64,000 bases of DNA from NCBI GenBank assembly GCA_964496505.1, contig CAZBZV010000007.1:20702-84701 (forward strand), given 5' to 3'. The notes below the pieces were generated by a model. The model was not told where the DNA came from, searched no databases, and worked only from the letters and a program-made list of their open reading frames with translations. Below are positions 36,501-45,966 of the stretch, one piece after another. The number at the start of each line of letters is the position of its first letter. Within the stretch, counting starts at the first letter, position 1. The DNA is from JAABVY01 sp964496505. Its GTDB lineage: Bacteria > Zixibacteria > MSB-5A5 > JAABVY01. The position numbers and the translations under genes are program-made.

Positions 36501-37723
36501 AATCTTTCCTCCGATTCCCTCAATCTGTCGTCTGCTTTCTTGATTTCGGTGATATCTTTGAATATACCCTGAATGCAAATTCGACCTTGAAAGGGCACAA
36601 CTTTGGATTCGTATTGGATCCAGATAGATTTATTCCTCGGTAGAACAACTTTCTGGATGCCGGAAAATCCGGTGATCTTTCCGGCATTTATCTGCTTATA
36701 GGCATGCTCGATTTTCTTTTGGTCTTTCTGACCAATGAATTGAAAGATATCAATATCTTCAATATCATAATCGAAGCCTTTCAAAAACGACTGCGAATAC
36801 CGGTTGAGATATATAAGCCGCTTCGTCTTGATATCGATTATGAAAAAACCGTACTGAACACTTTCGACAAGCGATCTGAATCTTTCCTCATTTTCTTTCA
36901 ATTCCTCTTCGGATTCCTTCTCCGCTGTGATGTCGGTAACGGTGATTTGCAGGGCCTTCTCCCCATGATACTTAAGCCGCGAGGCCCTTAAGTCCAGAAT
37001 CACCTCGGAACCATCTTTCCTCAAGCCTCTTATCACGGACTTCCTTCGTTTGGAGGACTGCCAAACCTTCTTCTGCAGGCTCAAAATCTCTTTTTTGTAT
37101 CCCGGGGCAATCAGGTGCGTTATCCTGGTACCTTCGATTTTATTCAGCTTATATCCGAAAATCTGGGCCAGCGCACGATTCGCATATTCGATTCTTCCCT
37201 TCAGGCAAATCGCAATCCCATCTGCAATATTATCCACAACCGCACGGTACTTCTCTTCTGATTCCCGAAGCTCCTTTTCCAACCTGACTTCCTCGGTAAC
37301 ATCATTGGTAATAGTCTGAAGAAATGTCTGACCGTTATACTGAACCGGAGCGGTGTATGCATCGAAAACGACTTTCCTGCCATCCTTAGCAATTGCCGTA
37401 TACCGATTGCCCGTTTTCAAAGGCTTTCCTTTAATGCGGGCCTTGATATTATCCTCAATCCTCTTTTTGTCTTCAGGGGCAATAAAGGAGGTAACTTTGC
37501 GGCGCAGAAGCTCCGCTTTGGAATAGCTCAGATTCCAGCAGATTCTGGAATTTGCAAATACCAGCTTAAAGGTATTGGGATCAAAAATAAGCACACCGTA
37601 ATGCCTGTTCTCTGTCAACTTAAGCGTATCCGCATCGGTTATAAATGATGGTATTTTTGAGGGTTTCCCTTTTCTTGGATTATCGGAGCCGGATTTTCTT
37701 TTTTTCGCTTCTCTTTTTGCCAT
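33560..37723 (-). CDS. Soluble multi-PAS sensor histidine kinase (nine PAS domains, HisKA_3)
   Basis: A 1387-residue cytoplasmic kinase with no visible membrane helix. Nine consecutive PAS units are counted from the repeated E-x-x-Y/F-R openings, many followed by a PAC-type ending (ITDxxxAE). PAS 8 (~945-1065) carries three Cys (ICFKAYN...GICSYCPT), a pattern that could bind metal or cofactor. The kinase core is of the NarL/DesK type: phospho-acceptor His in RRRISMELHDSIGQALS, then a HATPase with EDGLEFDPE and GMGLINIMERV. Such kinases usually pair with LuxR-type regulators, none of which is nearby. Its start faces the divergent exported-protein gene. Confidence 0.9.
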   Translation of the reverse strand: MAKREAKKRKSGSDNPRKGKPSKIPSFITDADTLKLTENRHYGVLIFDPNTFKLVFANSRICWNLSYSKAELLRRKVTSFIAPEDKKRIEDNIKARIKGKPLKTGNRYTAIAKDGRKVVFDAYTAPVQYNGQTFLQTITNDVTEEVRLEKELRESEEKYRAVVDNIADGIAICLKGRIEYANRALAQIFGYKLNKIEGTRITHLIAPGYKKEILSLQKKVWQSSKRRKSVIRGLRKDGSEVILDLRASRLKYHGEKALQITVTDITAEKESEEELKENEERFRSLVESVQYGFFIIDIKTKRLIYLNRYSQSFLKGFDYDIEDIDIFQFIGQKDQKKIEHAYKQINAGKITGFSGIQKVVLPRNKSIWIQYESKVVPFQGRICIQGIFKDITEIKKADDRLRESEERFRQLAENIPEVFWILERNPEKMVYVSPAYKDVFGLPAKDIYKDSRNFLKVVHPDDKELVIKQFEDTQSPSDIEFKLLRDTGEIRWVRALTFHIRDKRGKVYRTTGIVRDITSRKHTETQLKESEARYRAVVEDQTELITRSRPDGTITFLNDAICRYFGIPKEETYNTNFIGYIHPNDRERVQEAIQSVSYENPVVTIEHRVFNRDGEVRWQRWSNRMIFDSDGKMREFLSVGRDITDQRRAEAALKESELKFRAIFENTSDGIAIFECRFDEYGQRLIDCNDSFVNMSGRSKEGLLETEDIRKFQIYEDRDLDEHEIRKLIISGVAFKSTYSWERPDGRENYIEYEAAPVILGERILMYTIDRDITERRQNEIKLRESEKKYRKLYSSLMDGYARTDLNGKILEFNSAFQEMIGYSKDEIVELRYQDITPQKWYDFERKVVATQVMVDGYSKTYEKEYQKKSGEIFPVELRTYLTYDDYGLPDGLWAIVRDISERKQTEEQLRESEEKYRSLIDNVGIGISLISPDMRILSLNNQMKKWFPTIEVEENPICFKAYNDPPRPGICSYCPTIRTLKDGKVHEDITETPSGGTIKNYKIVSSPITDNQGNVIAAIEMVDDITDRMKAEQEIEKFKTISDRASYGTVISGLDSTITYCNEQYARMHGYAIDDLIGKKVDFLISEKHKREMEESVKELFDKGSFSAREIWRRRKDGSIFPTLVNAQIITDENNDPLYISATAIDITDKKKAEAALRNQRDMLRDVTGHVIKVQEEERRRISMELHDSIGQALSVTKLQTQNLLRKLDGDTKPIEEGLRMISQTMSDTISDLRQISANLRPVILDNLGLWPTIEWYLKDFAKKTELIVEINVERDMPAIALQSEVHVFRVIQEIMINIHKHSEADRVAFKNYAQDNSIVFEIYEDGLEFDPEEMYSPSARKRGMGLINIMERVNIIRGELEIKSDAEKGGTVFTVSFPVSESSTK

Positions 37724-37883
37724 ATAAATATGCTTTTCTTTCAGTCCGTTCTTCTATGAATATACGAATCAGACTATCATTCTTCAAACAGATTCTGGAT
37801 TATTGAATTAAATGCTTGCAACTCGGAAATACACTCGCTTATATTAAAAGCCGGTTCAACAGGTATATACGCTAAAGGAGATT

Positions 37884-38876
37884 ATGCATTCTGTAAAGAA
37901 AATATGCAGGCTATTTTTAGTCTTGATTTTATTGTTGCTCACAGCTTTAACTACATTTGCCCCGGCTCAAGCGATACCAAAATTTAATCTTTCAGAGGGA
38001 ATTGAATATAATTACGAGATCAATATCTCCTTCACTCGTGAATCAAATTTCGAGAGTTCATCCGAGCAATTCTCTGAAAATCAAAATGCCAAACTGGAGG
38101 GTAATTTAACGCTCTTTGAGACCATAAGCGTGAAAAAGAATTTTGAGGACGAATATGCCCGGATAATCTGCCGTTTCGACAGCCTGAGCGGAAAAATCGA
38201 GAGTATATCAGATGGCACCCCTTCCGCTATTGAAATATTCTCCGAACGGGATCATGTTTTAATTTACCAAAACGACAGCTTGATTTCAGAATATACCCCT
38301 CAGGGTGGCTCCAATCGGGCTGCGTCCGATTTTTATGAAAGATTATTGTTTCTGGGCGAGGATATCACCATGCTGGTTTATCCAAACGGCGAGATTATAA
38401 ACATAACGGAAAACAAGAATCTTTGGAGTTTGTCGCGTGATCTTCTGGGTATGCCGGGCGAAGGATTTCTTGAAATCGTCTTTCCTGAAGGTCAGTCTCA
38501 ATGGGAGGAGGCTCTGGAAATTAACAAGCTGGGAGACTTCGACTTGCAAAATTCTCCCGAGCCGCTGATAGTGAAATATCGTCAAAGCTCAAACGGAAAT
38601 AATTTTGAATTCGAGGGAGACCTGTTCCTGAAACGATTCAATTCGGAAGCGACCGTGAGCGAGCTTGACGATAAACTCGGCCTGATACTTGACAATTACC
38701 AGATAAAAAAATCGGGATCAGCATTCTTTTCACCATCGGCCGAGACACTGGAAAAAATGGACTACACAGTTTCACGAATCGGAAACATTACACTTAAGGG
38801 CAAGGATAACGAAGATTATTCGATTCGAATGAGAATAGATGCTCAAAGCAAGGTAGTTTATATCCTCATAAGATAG
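37884..38876 (+). CDS. Exported protein of unknown function
   Basis: A 330-residue protein that I do not recognise. A clear signal peptide (RLFLVLILLLLTALTTFAPAQA) is followed by a mostly beta-rich, acidic, low-cysteine sequence with no catalytic motif. Repeated short strands (EYNYEINISF; NAKLEGNLTLFETISVKK; ARIICRFDSLSGKIESI) suggest a beta-sandwich or barrel-like fold, and the C-terminus (MRIDAQSKVVYILIR) resembles the end of extracellular beta-proteins. CTAAAGGAG is seven bases upstream of the ATG. It is divergent from the nine-PAS kinase across 160 bases and convergent with the LOG-family gene. Confidence 0.75.
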   Translation: MHSVKKICRLFLVLILLLLTALTTFAPAQAIPKFNLSEGIEYNYEINISFTRESNFESSSEQFSENQNAKLEGNLTLFETISVKKNFEDEYARIICRFDSLSGKIESISDGTPSAIEIFSERDHVLIYQNDSLISEYTPQGGSNRAASDFYERLLFLGEDITMLVYPNGEIINITENKNLWSLSRDLLGMPGEGFLEIVFPEGQSQWEEALEINKLGDFDLQNSPEPLIVKYRQSSNGNNFEFEGDLFLKRFNSEATVSELDDKLGLILDNYQIKKSGSAFFSPSAETLEKMDYTVSRIGNITLKGKDNEDYSIRMRIDAQSKVVYILIR

Positions 38877-38882
38877 GATCGT

Positions 38883-39731
38883 TTACGGCCTCTTGTAATT
38901 ATTCTTATAATGTTCGGTAATTAGCTCCCAGGCTTCCTCGGCAGTTTCGGCATACTTGAAAAGCTCAATATCCTCCGGATCAATCGTGCCCTCTTCAACC
39001 AGGGCCTCGAAATTAATAATCTCATCCCAGAACTTCCTTCCGAATAAAACAACCGGTATCGGTTTTACCACCTTGGTTTGAATCAGTGTCAGCGCCTCAA
39101 AAAGCTCATCAAGAGTACCGTAGCCGCCGGGAAATATAACCAGGGCACGGGCGCGTTTCAGAAAATGCATCTTGCGGATGGCAAAGTAATGGAATCTGAA
39201 GCAGAATTCCGGAGTGATATAAGGATTCGGGTACTGCTCCAGCGGAAGCGTGATATTGAGCCCGATAGAAACGGCGTTAACATCATGGGCTCCCCGGTTG
39301 GCCGCCTCCATAACTCCCGGGCCTCCGCCGGTACAGATAACATACTCGCGCAGCACCGGCGATTGTGCGGAACGGGACACGATAGATGCGAACTCACGAG
39401 CCTCATCATAAAAATGTGATTTCTTCAGAAGATTCTCCGCCACCCTGACCTGCCGCGCAAAAGTTTTATTTTCGGGACTGGCTTCCAGACGCGCCTTTGC
39501 CTCGGACAGATTTTTCTCGGCCTGATTTTTCGATAAAAGGCGAGTGCCGCCGAAAACCACAATAATCGAGGCGACATTGTTTTTTTCGAGGATTAATTCA
39601 GGTTTGTAATATTCGAGCATCAGCCTGACCGACCTGAGCTCATCCCGGTTCATCAATTCAATATCTTCATATGCCAGAATGTACGCGGGTGCAGTATCCC
39701 ACCAGCGCTGATTTTTATCATCCAGTTTCAT
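38883..39731 (-). CDS. LOG family protein (TIGR00730-like)
   Basis: A 282-residue Rossmann-fold protein with both LOG motifs: GGGPGVMEAANRGA and FPGGYGTLDELFEALTLIQ (PGGxGTxxE). Family members hydrolyse the N-glycosidic bond of nucleoside 5'-monophosphates, including cytokinin precursors, and were once misannotated as lysine decarboxylases. It is longer than the ~190-residue core owing to an N-terminal extension (~1-85). GGAGAAG precedes the ATG. It lies 31 bases downstream of glgP on the same strand and is probably co-transcribed with it. Confidence 0.87.
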   Translation of the reverse strand: MKLDDKNQRWWDTAPAYILAYEDIELMNRDELRSVRLMLEYYKPELILEKNNVASIIVVFGGTRLLSKNQAEKNLSEAKARLEASPENKTFARQVRVAENLLKKSHFYDEAREFASIVSRSAQSPVLREYVICTGGGPGVMEAANRGAHDVNAVSIGLNITLPLEQYPNPYITPEFCFRFHYFAIRKMHFLKRARALVIFPGGYGTLDELFEALTLIQTKVVKPIPVVLFGRKFWDEIINFEALVEEGTIDPEDIELFKYAETAEEAWELITEHYKNNYKRP

Positions 39732-39762
39732 TTCTTCTCCTGTGCGAGTGTCACAAAATTAA

Positions 39763-42333
39763 TCAGAGGTTATTCTCGGCCCAGGTTACCAGACCCGGTT
39801 CATAAGGGTTTAAGAGCAGACGGTAGTCCGGCAGAACCCTGACAGTGAAACCATGATTTCCGCTGCCTTCGAATGAGACCTTGACCGCGTATTTATATGT
39901 TCCCGGGGAAAGATCCTGAACCGAATTCATGGAGTACCTTTCCGGCTCTACCAACTCGCCGTTGGCATCAAGACGGCCGATTAGAAGCTGCACGTTGACA
40001 TCAGACGGATCGAGATCGCCCAGCCTGACCACGGCATCAACCGTAACTTCATCTCCTACAGCCAGCGCATTGCTGACATTGTTGCTCAATTCCAGCACCT
40101 TGACCTGATCCCATTTCCGGTCGATCTTTCTACTCCAGGTCGAGAGATCCTTAAGCTCGGCCATGCCGCGGTTCTCGAGGATCTTACTCTGCCGGAAGGC
40201 GGGCAGATAAAATCTTTCCGAATATGTCTTGACCATACGATTAGTATTGAAGCGAGGGCACAGCCCCTGCATGGAGTCCTTCATTTTGGCGATCCATCTC
40301 CGCGGCAGGTCGTCAGCGCCGCGATCATAAAAGAGCGGAGCGACTTCCTTTTCGAGCAGATCGTAGAGCGCATTGGCCTCGACGTCATTCTGGTATTCCA
40401 GATTATCGTAAACCTCGCCCATACCGATGCTCCATCCGGTCTGGCGTGAAAATCCTTCAACCCACCAGCCATCCAGTGTGGAGATATTTATGCCGCCGTT
40501 AAATACCACTTTCATACCGCTGGTGCCCGATGCCTCCATCGGCCTCAACGGATTATTGAGCCAGACATCGACGCCTTGCACCAGATAGCGCGCCAGATTT
40601 ATATCGTAGTTTTCGAGGAAAACTATATGCCTTCGAAGCTGTTCGTCACGAGCAACGTGCACAATCTCCTTAATCAGCTCCTTGCCTTCGTTGTCTTTAG
40701 GATGCGCTTTGCCGGCAAAGATTATCTGCATGGGACGGGCGCGGTTGCATAGAATGCTCTTCAGCCTTTCGATATCACGCAGTATCAGATTGCCGCGCTT
40801 GTAGGTAGCGAATCTGCGCGCAAATCCGATGGTTAGAATATCCGGATTCAAAACTTCCAGTGCACCGTCCAATTCGGAAGAAAGCGCTCCGCGTCTTTCA
40901 AGCTGTCTTCGAAGCGATCTTCTTGCGAAAGCTATCAATCTCTCGCGGCGTCTTTCATGGGTCTGCCAGAGTTCCTCGTCCGGAACCTGATCCACCCGTT
41001 TCCAGACCGACTGATCAGCCGGTTTATTGATCCAGTTCGGACCCAAATAACGGTCGTAGAGCGTAGCCATCTCATGCGATATCCACGACCTTGTATGTAC
41101 GCCGTTGGTTATATGCGAGATCGGAACTTCCTCGGCCGGGAGGTCTTTCCAGGCCAGTTGAAACATCCGTCGCGAAACCTCGCCGTGCAGCTTGGAAACC
41201 CCATTAACAAAGGAGGCACACTTAATCGCCAATAGCGCCATATTAAAAGGCGCAATCTGCTGTGGCGCCTCCAGACGTCCCAGGTCAAGAAATTCCCTGA
41301 AAGTCAGATGCAAACGGTGGACGTAATTGGAAAAATATTTCTCCACCAGATCAGGCAGAAATTCATCGATGCCAGCCGGCACCGGCGTATGTGTCGTGAA
41401 TATATTCGACTGCCTGACCATCAGGTAGGCCTCGTGGAAATCGAGATTTTCCTGTTCTATAGCGCGTGCAATTCGTTCCAGAGCCAGAAATGCGCTGTGG
41501 CCCTCGTTCATATGAAACACAATCGGCTTGATGCCAAGCGCCTCCAGCGCCCGAACTCCGCCGATTCCCAGAAGAAGCTCCTGCTGTATTCTGGTTTCCT
41601 TGTCACCGCCGTATAACTGGTTGGTTATTTTTTTGTCATGAAGATTATTCTCTGCAATATTAGTATCCAGCATATAGACCGAAATTCTGCCCACCTTAAC
41701 CTGCCATATCTGGGCATGAACTTTCCGTCCCGGGAAATCGAGATTTATTTTGAGCGGATTACCATCGTCGTCGTGCACGAGTTGTATCGGCAGATTATAA
41801 AAATCGTTATTGGGATAAAATTCCTGCTGCCAGCCATCCTTATTGAGATACTGCTGGAAATAACCCTGCTGATACAACAGGCCGATTCCAACCATTGGCA
41901 GTCCCAGTTCGCTGGCCGATTTTACATGATCCCCCGCCAGTATTCCCAGACCGCCCGAGTAAATCGGAAGGCATTCGGTCAATCCGAATTCCATCGAAAA
42001 GTAAGCGATCAACGGGCTCGATTCCTTGAAGTGATTGCGGGAGAACCAGGTCTCCGATTTCAGATATTGTGTCAGGCTTTCATAAACCCTGTCCAGTTGA
42101 GCGATATAACCGTCATCCTTGGCAAGCTTTTCCATCCGGTCCTGGCTGACTGCGCCCAGAAGAGCAATGGGATTGTGATGACATTCATCCCATAATTCAC
42201 GGTCCAGCCTCTGGAGAAGCCTGATAGAGTCATCATCCCATGACCACCAAAGATTATAGGCTATTTCCCTGAGCTTTGCTAATTCCTCCGGAAGCTTCGG
42301 TGTAACTCTAAACGATCTTAATGCCTTAACCAT
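39763..42333 (-). CDS. glgP: Alpha-glucan (glycogen/maltodextrin) phosphorylase
   Basis: An 856-residue PLP-dependent phosphorylase of the archaeal/bacterial short type. An N-terminal DUF3417 domain (~1-110, LREIAYNLWWSWDDDS) precedes the catalytic GT35 region: YFSMEFGLTECLPIYSGGLGILAGDH, HMNEGHSAF, FTTHTPVPAG, FARRFATYKRGNL and the PLP/phosphate-site EASGTSGMKVVFNGG. It releases glucose 1-phosphate from alpha-1,4-glucans. Start chosen at 42333 because GGAG is five bases upstream; the 13 upstream in-frame residues are not conserved-looking. It may be transcribed with pckA (66 bases upstream) and the LOG gene. Confidence 0.92.
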   Translation of the reverse strand: MVKALRSFRVTPKLPEELAKLREIAYNLWWSWDDDSIRLLQRLDRELWDECHHNPIALLGAVSQDRMEKLAKDDGYIAQLDRVYESLTQYLKSETWFSRNHFKESSPLIAYFSMEFGLTECLPIYSGGLGILAGDHVKSASELGLPMVGIGLLYQQGYFQQYLNKDGWQQEFYPNNDFYNLPIQLVHDDDGNPLKINLDFPGRKVHAQIWQVKVGRISVYMLDTNIAENNLHDKKITNQLYGGDKETRIQQELLLGIGGVRALEALGIKPIVFHMNEGHSAFLALERIARAIEQENLDFHEAYLMVRQSNIFTTHTPVPAGIDEFLPDLVEKYFSNYVHRLHLTFREFLDLGRLEAPQQIAPFNMALLAIKCASFVNGVSKLHGEVSRRMFQLAWKDLPAEEVPISHITNGVHTRSWISHEMATLYDRYLGPNWINKPADQSVWKRVDQVPDEELWQTHERRRERLIAFARRSLRRQLERRGALSSELDGALEVLNPDILTIGFARRFATYKRGNLILRDIERLKSILCNRARPMQIIFAGKAHPKDNEGKELIKEIVHVARDEQLRRHIVFLENYDINLARYLVQGVDVWLNNPLRPMEASGTSGMKVVFNGGINISTLDGWWVEGFSRQTGWSIGMGEVYDNLEYQNDVEANALYDLLEKEVAPLFYDRGADDLPRRWIAKMKDSMQGLCPRFNTNRMVKTYSERFYLPAFRQSKILENRGMAELKDLSTWSRKIDRKWDQVKVLELSNNVSNALAVGDEVTVDAVVRLGDLDPSDVNVQLLIGRLDANGELVEPERYSMNSVQDLSPGTYKYAVKVSFEGSGNHGFTVRVLPDYRLLLNPYEPGLVTWAENNL

Positions 42334-42399
42334 CTCATCTCCATTTTTATTCCTATTCAATAAGAACGGCAAAATAGCTCAAAATTTGAACAGAATTAA

Positions 42400-44001
42400 T
42401 TAAATATTTGGGCCTTCTTTTTCAACCTCGGCCGGCACCTCGTTTTTGTAATCCTCGAAATTCTTCTTGAATCTTTCGGCAAGCTCTTTGGCTTTCTTAT
42501 CATAGTCATCAGGATTGTCCCAGGTTTTTTTGGGATCGAGGATTTCCACGGGTACTCCGGTGCATTCAGTAGGCACCTCAAAACCGAAAACGGGATCTTT
42601 TTTGTATTCCACTGAATCGAGTTCCCCGCTTAAGGCCGCCTTTAAGACGGCGCGGCTGTGTTTGATTGCCATTCTCTCACCCACACCGTAAGGGCCTCCG
42701 CTCCAGCCTGTATTTACGAGCCAGATTTTGGCATTATGTTTCTCGATCTTCTTCGCCAGAAGGGCCGCATACTGGTATGGATGCAGAACCATAAAAGGCG
42801 CACCGAAGCAGGCCGAGAATGTAGCCTTGGGCTCCTTGCCCAGACCCTTCTCTGTCCCGCCGATTTTTGAAGTGTAGCCGGAGATGAAATGATACATAGC
42901 CTGTTCAGGCGTTAATCGCGCAATCGGGGGCATCACGCCGAATGCGTCGGTCGTCAGGAAAAAGATGTTTTGGGGATGACCGCCCACACCGTCACGAACC
43001 GCGCTTTCGATATGAGTAATGGGATATGATGCACGTGTATTTTCGGTTAATTCATCGCTGTCGAGATTGATCTTTCGGGAATCAAAGTCGATAGCGACAT
43101 TTTCCAGAATCGTACCGAACTTCCGAGTAGTCTGATAAATATCCGGCTCCGATTCCTCGGAGAGTCCTATTACCTTGGCATAACATCCGCCCTCAAAATT
43201 GAAGACACCGTCATCGCTCCACCCGTGCTCATCATCGCCGATCAAACGCCTCTCCGGATCGGTTGAAAGCGTGGTCTTTCCGGTACCTGAAAGCCCGAAG
43301 AACAACGCGCTATCGCCATCTTTGCCGATATTGGCGGAACAATGCATCGAGAGCACATCGGACTGCGGAAGAATAAAGTTCAATGTGGTAAATACGGATT
43401 TTTTGATCTCACCCGCGTAATGTGAACCGCCGATCAATACCAGCTTCCTCCCCAGATGCAAAAGGATAAAGGCCTCAGAGTTGGTCTTATCGAATTCCGG
43501 GCTGGCATGCAAATGGGGAACGTGAAGAATCGTAAACTCGGGGCTGAAATTTTTGCGCTCAGCATCTGTCGATCGGATAAACATATTGCGCGCAAAAAGA
43601 CTGTGCCAGGCATCCTGAGTGATAACTCTCACAGCCATGCGGTAATTCTTGTCAGCCCCTGCATAGACATCCTGGACATACAGATCGCGTCCCTGAATAT
43701 ATGCCAGGATCTTTCTGTGGATAGAATCAAAATCTTTCTCATCAAAATCCTTATTGACCTTACCCCACCAGACCAAATCCTCGGAGGTTTTCTCCCGCAC
43801 GATAAATTTATCGTTTGCCGCCCGTGCCGTATAATAACCGGTACGGACCACAAGCGGTCCGAGATGGGCGAGGATTCCTTCTCCCCTTTTTAATGCGTGC
43901 TCATAAAGAGCGGGTGTACTTAGATTGCAATGAACATTGCCTGTATTCGCTAAACCTATGTCGCATAATTGACTTTCAACCTGAATTCTAGTCTCAGCCA
44001 T
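42400..44001 (-). CDS. pckA: Phosphoenolpyruvate carboxykinase (ATP)
   Basis: A 533-residue gluconeogenic enzyme: oxaloacetate + ATP to PEP + ADP + CO2. Active-site segments are complete: RTGYYTARAANDKFIV, LIGGSHYAGEIKKSVFT (Mn-binding Lys/His), the kinase-type P-loop GLSGTGKTTLS, LIGDDEHGW, NTRASYPITHI and LVNTGWSGGPYGVG. The P-loop and length identify the ATP-dependent rather than the GTP form. GGGAGG is upstream of the ATG. With glgP downstream it suggests carbon storage and gluconeogenesis genes grouped together. Confidence 0.95.
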   Translation of the reverse strand: MAETRIQVESQLCDIGLANTGNVHCNLSTPALYEHALKRGEGILAHLGPLVVRTGYYTARAANDKFIVREKTSEDLVWWGKVNKDFDEKDFDSIHRKILAYIQGRDLYVQDVYAGADKNYRMAVRVITQDAWHSLFARNMFIRSTDAERKNFSPEFTILHVPHLHASPEFDKTNSEAFILLHLGRKLVLIGGSHYAGEIKKSVFTTLNFILPQSDVLSMHCSANIGKDGDSALFFGLSGTGKTTLSTDPERRLIGDDEHGWSDDGVFNFEGGCYAKVIGLSEESEPDIYQTTRKFGTILENVAIDFDSRKINLDSDELTENTRASYPITHIESAVRDGVGGHPQNIFFLTTDAFGVMPPIARLTPEQAMYHFISGYTSKIGGTEKGLGKEPKATFSACFGAPFMVLHPYQYAALLAKKIEKHNAKIWLVNTGWSGGPYGVGERMAIKHSRAVLKAALSGELDSVEYKKDPVFGFEVPTECTGVPVEILDPKKTWDNPDDYDKKAKELAERFKKNFEDYKNEVPAEVEKEGPNI

Positions 44002-44164
44002 TCAGCCTCCCTGCCTTTAAAAATTTCCTTATTTAACCATGTAAAAATTGCTGTTCTCTATAACATTACTGGTTTATATATGTTTCCCTGAGCAACGATT
44101 TAGAACAGCCTGCTTACTATGTTCAATTCTGCCTGAATTTATTTGGCGGACGGCTATTAGTCCA

Positions 44165-44200
44165 CAAAAAAAATGCCGCCCCTGTCTATCGGGACGGCAT
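44165..44200 (-). terminator. Rho-independent terminator of the disulfide oxidoreductase gene
   Basis: Minus strand: ATGCCGTCCC (44200-44191) pairs with the complement at 44182-44173 (one G-U), loop of 8, followed by eight or nine U residues (44173-44165). It lies 21 bases beyond the stop at 44221. Confidence 0.88.
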
Positions 44201-44220
44201 TTATCCAGGTCGGGAGGACA

Positions 44221-44862
44221 TTATGCGTTTGCTTCCAAAATCTTTTCCAGATACTCTCTATCTCCAAGAGCTCCTACAAAATCTATATTTTCGTTGATAA
44301 CTACCTTAGGAACGCTCATAATCTGATACTTCTTAGCCAGATCGGGAAATTCCGAAACCTCAACCATATCCGCCTTGATCCTGCCAGAATACATAGCAAA
44401 ATTCTGGGCGGTTTTCACCGCATTGGGACAATGCGGACAGGTCGGTGTTACAAACACCTGTACATGTATATCCTTGTTGATTTTATCCAAATCCTCCGTA
44501 ATCACTCCCGGAAGCCCGATATTTCCATTGGAAACATTAACCATAGCATTTAAAAGCGAATTGAACTCATATCCTGACGGCACGCCGTAAAACCTCAGAC
44601 CGTAATCTTTCTCACCCTCAATTACCAGAGCCGGGACTTTATCTATGCCGTATTTCTCGACCTGCTCGCTGTCATTATCATAATCATAAACCGTAAGGTT
44701 TATCTTTTCCGAAAGCGCCTCAACCTCTTTCAGAAGATCCTGAGCAATTCCACAGGTTTCGCAGCCTTCATCCTTCTTGAAATATATGAAATTTACATCA
44801 CCGCTATATTCGGCAAATTGCCTTTTTAGAATTTCCGCATCATTTTCCTGTATAAACTTCAT
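44221..44862 (-). CDS. Two-thioredoxin-fold disulfide oxidoreductase (PDO/glutaredoxin-like)
   Basis: A 213-residue cytoplasmic protein made of two fused thioredoxin folds, like archaeal protein disulfide oxidoreductase and the N-terminal part of AhpF. Each fold keeps a CxxC: C-E-T-C in FKKDEGCETCGIA (~33-36) and C-P-H-C in FVTPTCPHCPNA (~139-142). Each has the cis-Pro segment (DKVPALVIEG; MSVPKVVINE). C-P-H-C is the probable main redox centre. It could reduce disulfides or peroxiredoxin; no thioredoxin reductase is adjacent. AAGGAG precedes the ATG; single-gene unit ending at a strong terminator. Confidence 0.87.
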   Translation of the reverse strand: MKFIQENDAEILKRQFAEYSGDVNFIYFKKDEGCETCGIAQDLLKEVEALSEKINLTVYDYDNDSEQVEKYGIDKVPALVIEGEKDYGLRFYGVPSGYEFNSLLNAMVNVSNGNIGLPGVITEDLDKINKDIHVQVFVTPTCPHCPNAVKTAQNFAMYSGRIKADMVEVSEFPDLAKKYQIMSVPKVVINENIDFVGALGDREYLEKILEANA

Positions 44863-44969
44863 CTATAATCTCCTTCACTTTTTATCTGCTTTTAAGGTTT
44901 AGATCGAGAACCGTGGCAAATGATTCAAAGAAATTTAAAGAATCGGCCCCTTTTTAATAAATTATTTTC

Positions 44970-45740
44970 CTATTTGCTATGATGGATCCTGTCGAAAATT
45001 TTCTGCAGCCTGTCGGGAAAAGTAACCACGACCGGCTCCGGCACATTATTCGATTCCACTATTTTAGAGAGATCCATCATTTTGCCGTTCAGGTCGAATA
45101 TTCGTGCCCCCGTAGTTTCCGCAATCGCTTCGGCCCCGGCCAGATCCCAGATTGCATAACTGCACAGGATTGTGGCATAGGCGGAGCCCCGGGCAACCTG
45201 TAAAATATGATAACAGGTCGAACCAAAGGCTCTTGATTTCATTCTAAGCTGTAAACCGCAGTTCTTAAATAATTCGGAGGGGATGCATGTAAAACTCTCC
45301 GAGCGAACTTCCTCGTTCTCAGCGAGATGCCCCAGTTCACGGTCGTTCAGATAGGCGCGGCCCTCCGAATCCAGCCAGAAATGGTCGTCAACAAAGGGAA
45401 AATAACAGGATGCCATGTACGGCTTAAAATTCTTATATAACCCCACTGAAATTCCCCAGATCGGAAGGCCTTTACTGTAGCTCGAGGTGCCGTCGATTGG
45501 ATCGACTATCCAGAGATATTCAGAATCGCCGTGATTGGAATTGCCGGTGCCCTCTTCTCCCAGAAATCCGCTTCCCGGTATCAGTTCGATTAACTTCTCA
45601 TAAAGAAACTTCTCTACCGCAAGATCGGCCTCGGTAATGACGCTGTCATCCTTCTTATAATCAACGGTCACCCGTCCAAAATAGTCCAGCGCCGTCTTGC
45701 CTGCATCTTTTACGAATTGGTTTATTTGATTTATCTGCAT
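44970..45740 (-). CDS. Inositol-monophosphatase family phosphatase (SuhB/HisN-like)
   Basis: A 256-residue Mg-dependent phosphatase. Metal-site motifs: FLGEEG (~65-70, Glu), WIVDPIDGTSSYSKGLPIWGISVGL (DPxDGT) and AIWDLAGAEAIAETTGA (WDxAxG-type). The family acts on inositol phosphate, fructose-1,6-bisphosphate, histidinol phosphate or 3'-phosphoadenosine 5'-phosphate; the acceptor is not clear. The start at 45740 (MQINQINQF) matches the usual family N-terminus; ATG 45782 adds 14 residues with no homologous look. Upstream lies a 226-bp gap to the divergent Lon-like gene. Confidence 0.85.
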   Translation of the reverse strand: MQINQINQFVKDAGKTALDYFGRVTVDYKKDDSVITEADLAVEKFLYEKLIELIPGSGFLGEEGTGNSNHGDSEYLWIVDPIDGTSSYSKGLPIWGISVGLYKNFKPYMASCYFPFVDDHFWLDSEGRAYLNDRELGHLAENEEVRSESFTCIPSELFKNCGLQLRMKSRAFGSTCYHILQVARGSAYATILCSYAIWDLAGAEAIAETTGARIFDLNGKMMDLSKIVESNNVPEPVVVTFPDRLQKIFDRIHHSK

Positions 45741-45966
45741 AACTCCGGGACTGTCCCCTCTTATCTTGTGATTTACAGCCATAGAATACCAAAACCGCCT
45801 TAAAGTTCCAATTTACAATAATCTTACGTGGTCTTTATCATACGAAAGTTTAATATGAAAGCAATGTTCAAATAATGTTAAGATATTACCCCAATAAGTC
45901 TTTGTAAAATTGAACATGATCCCCTATAATATGTTCTTGATGAAAATAAAAGAAAAGGAGTTGTTG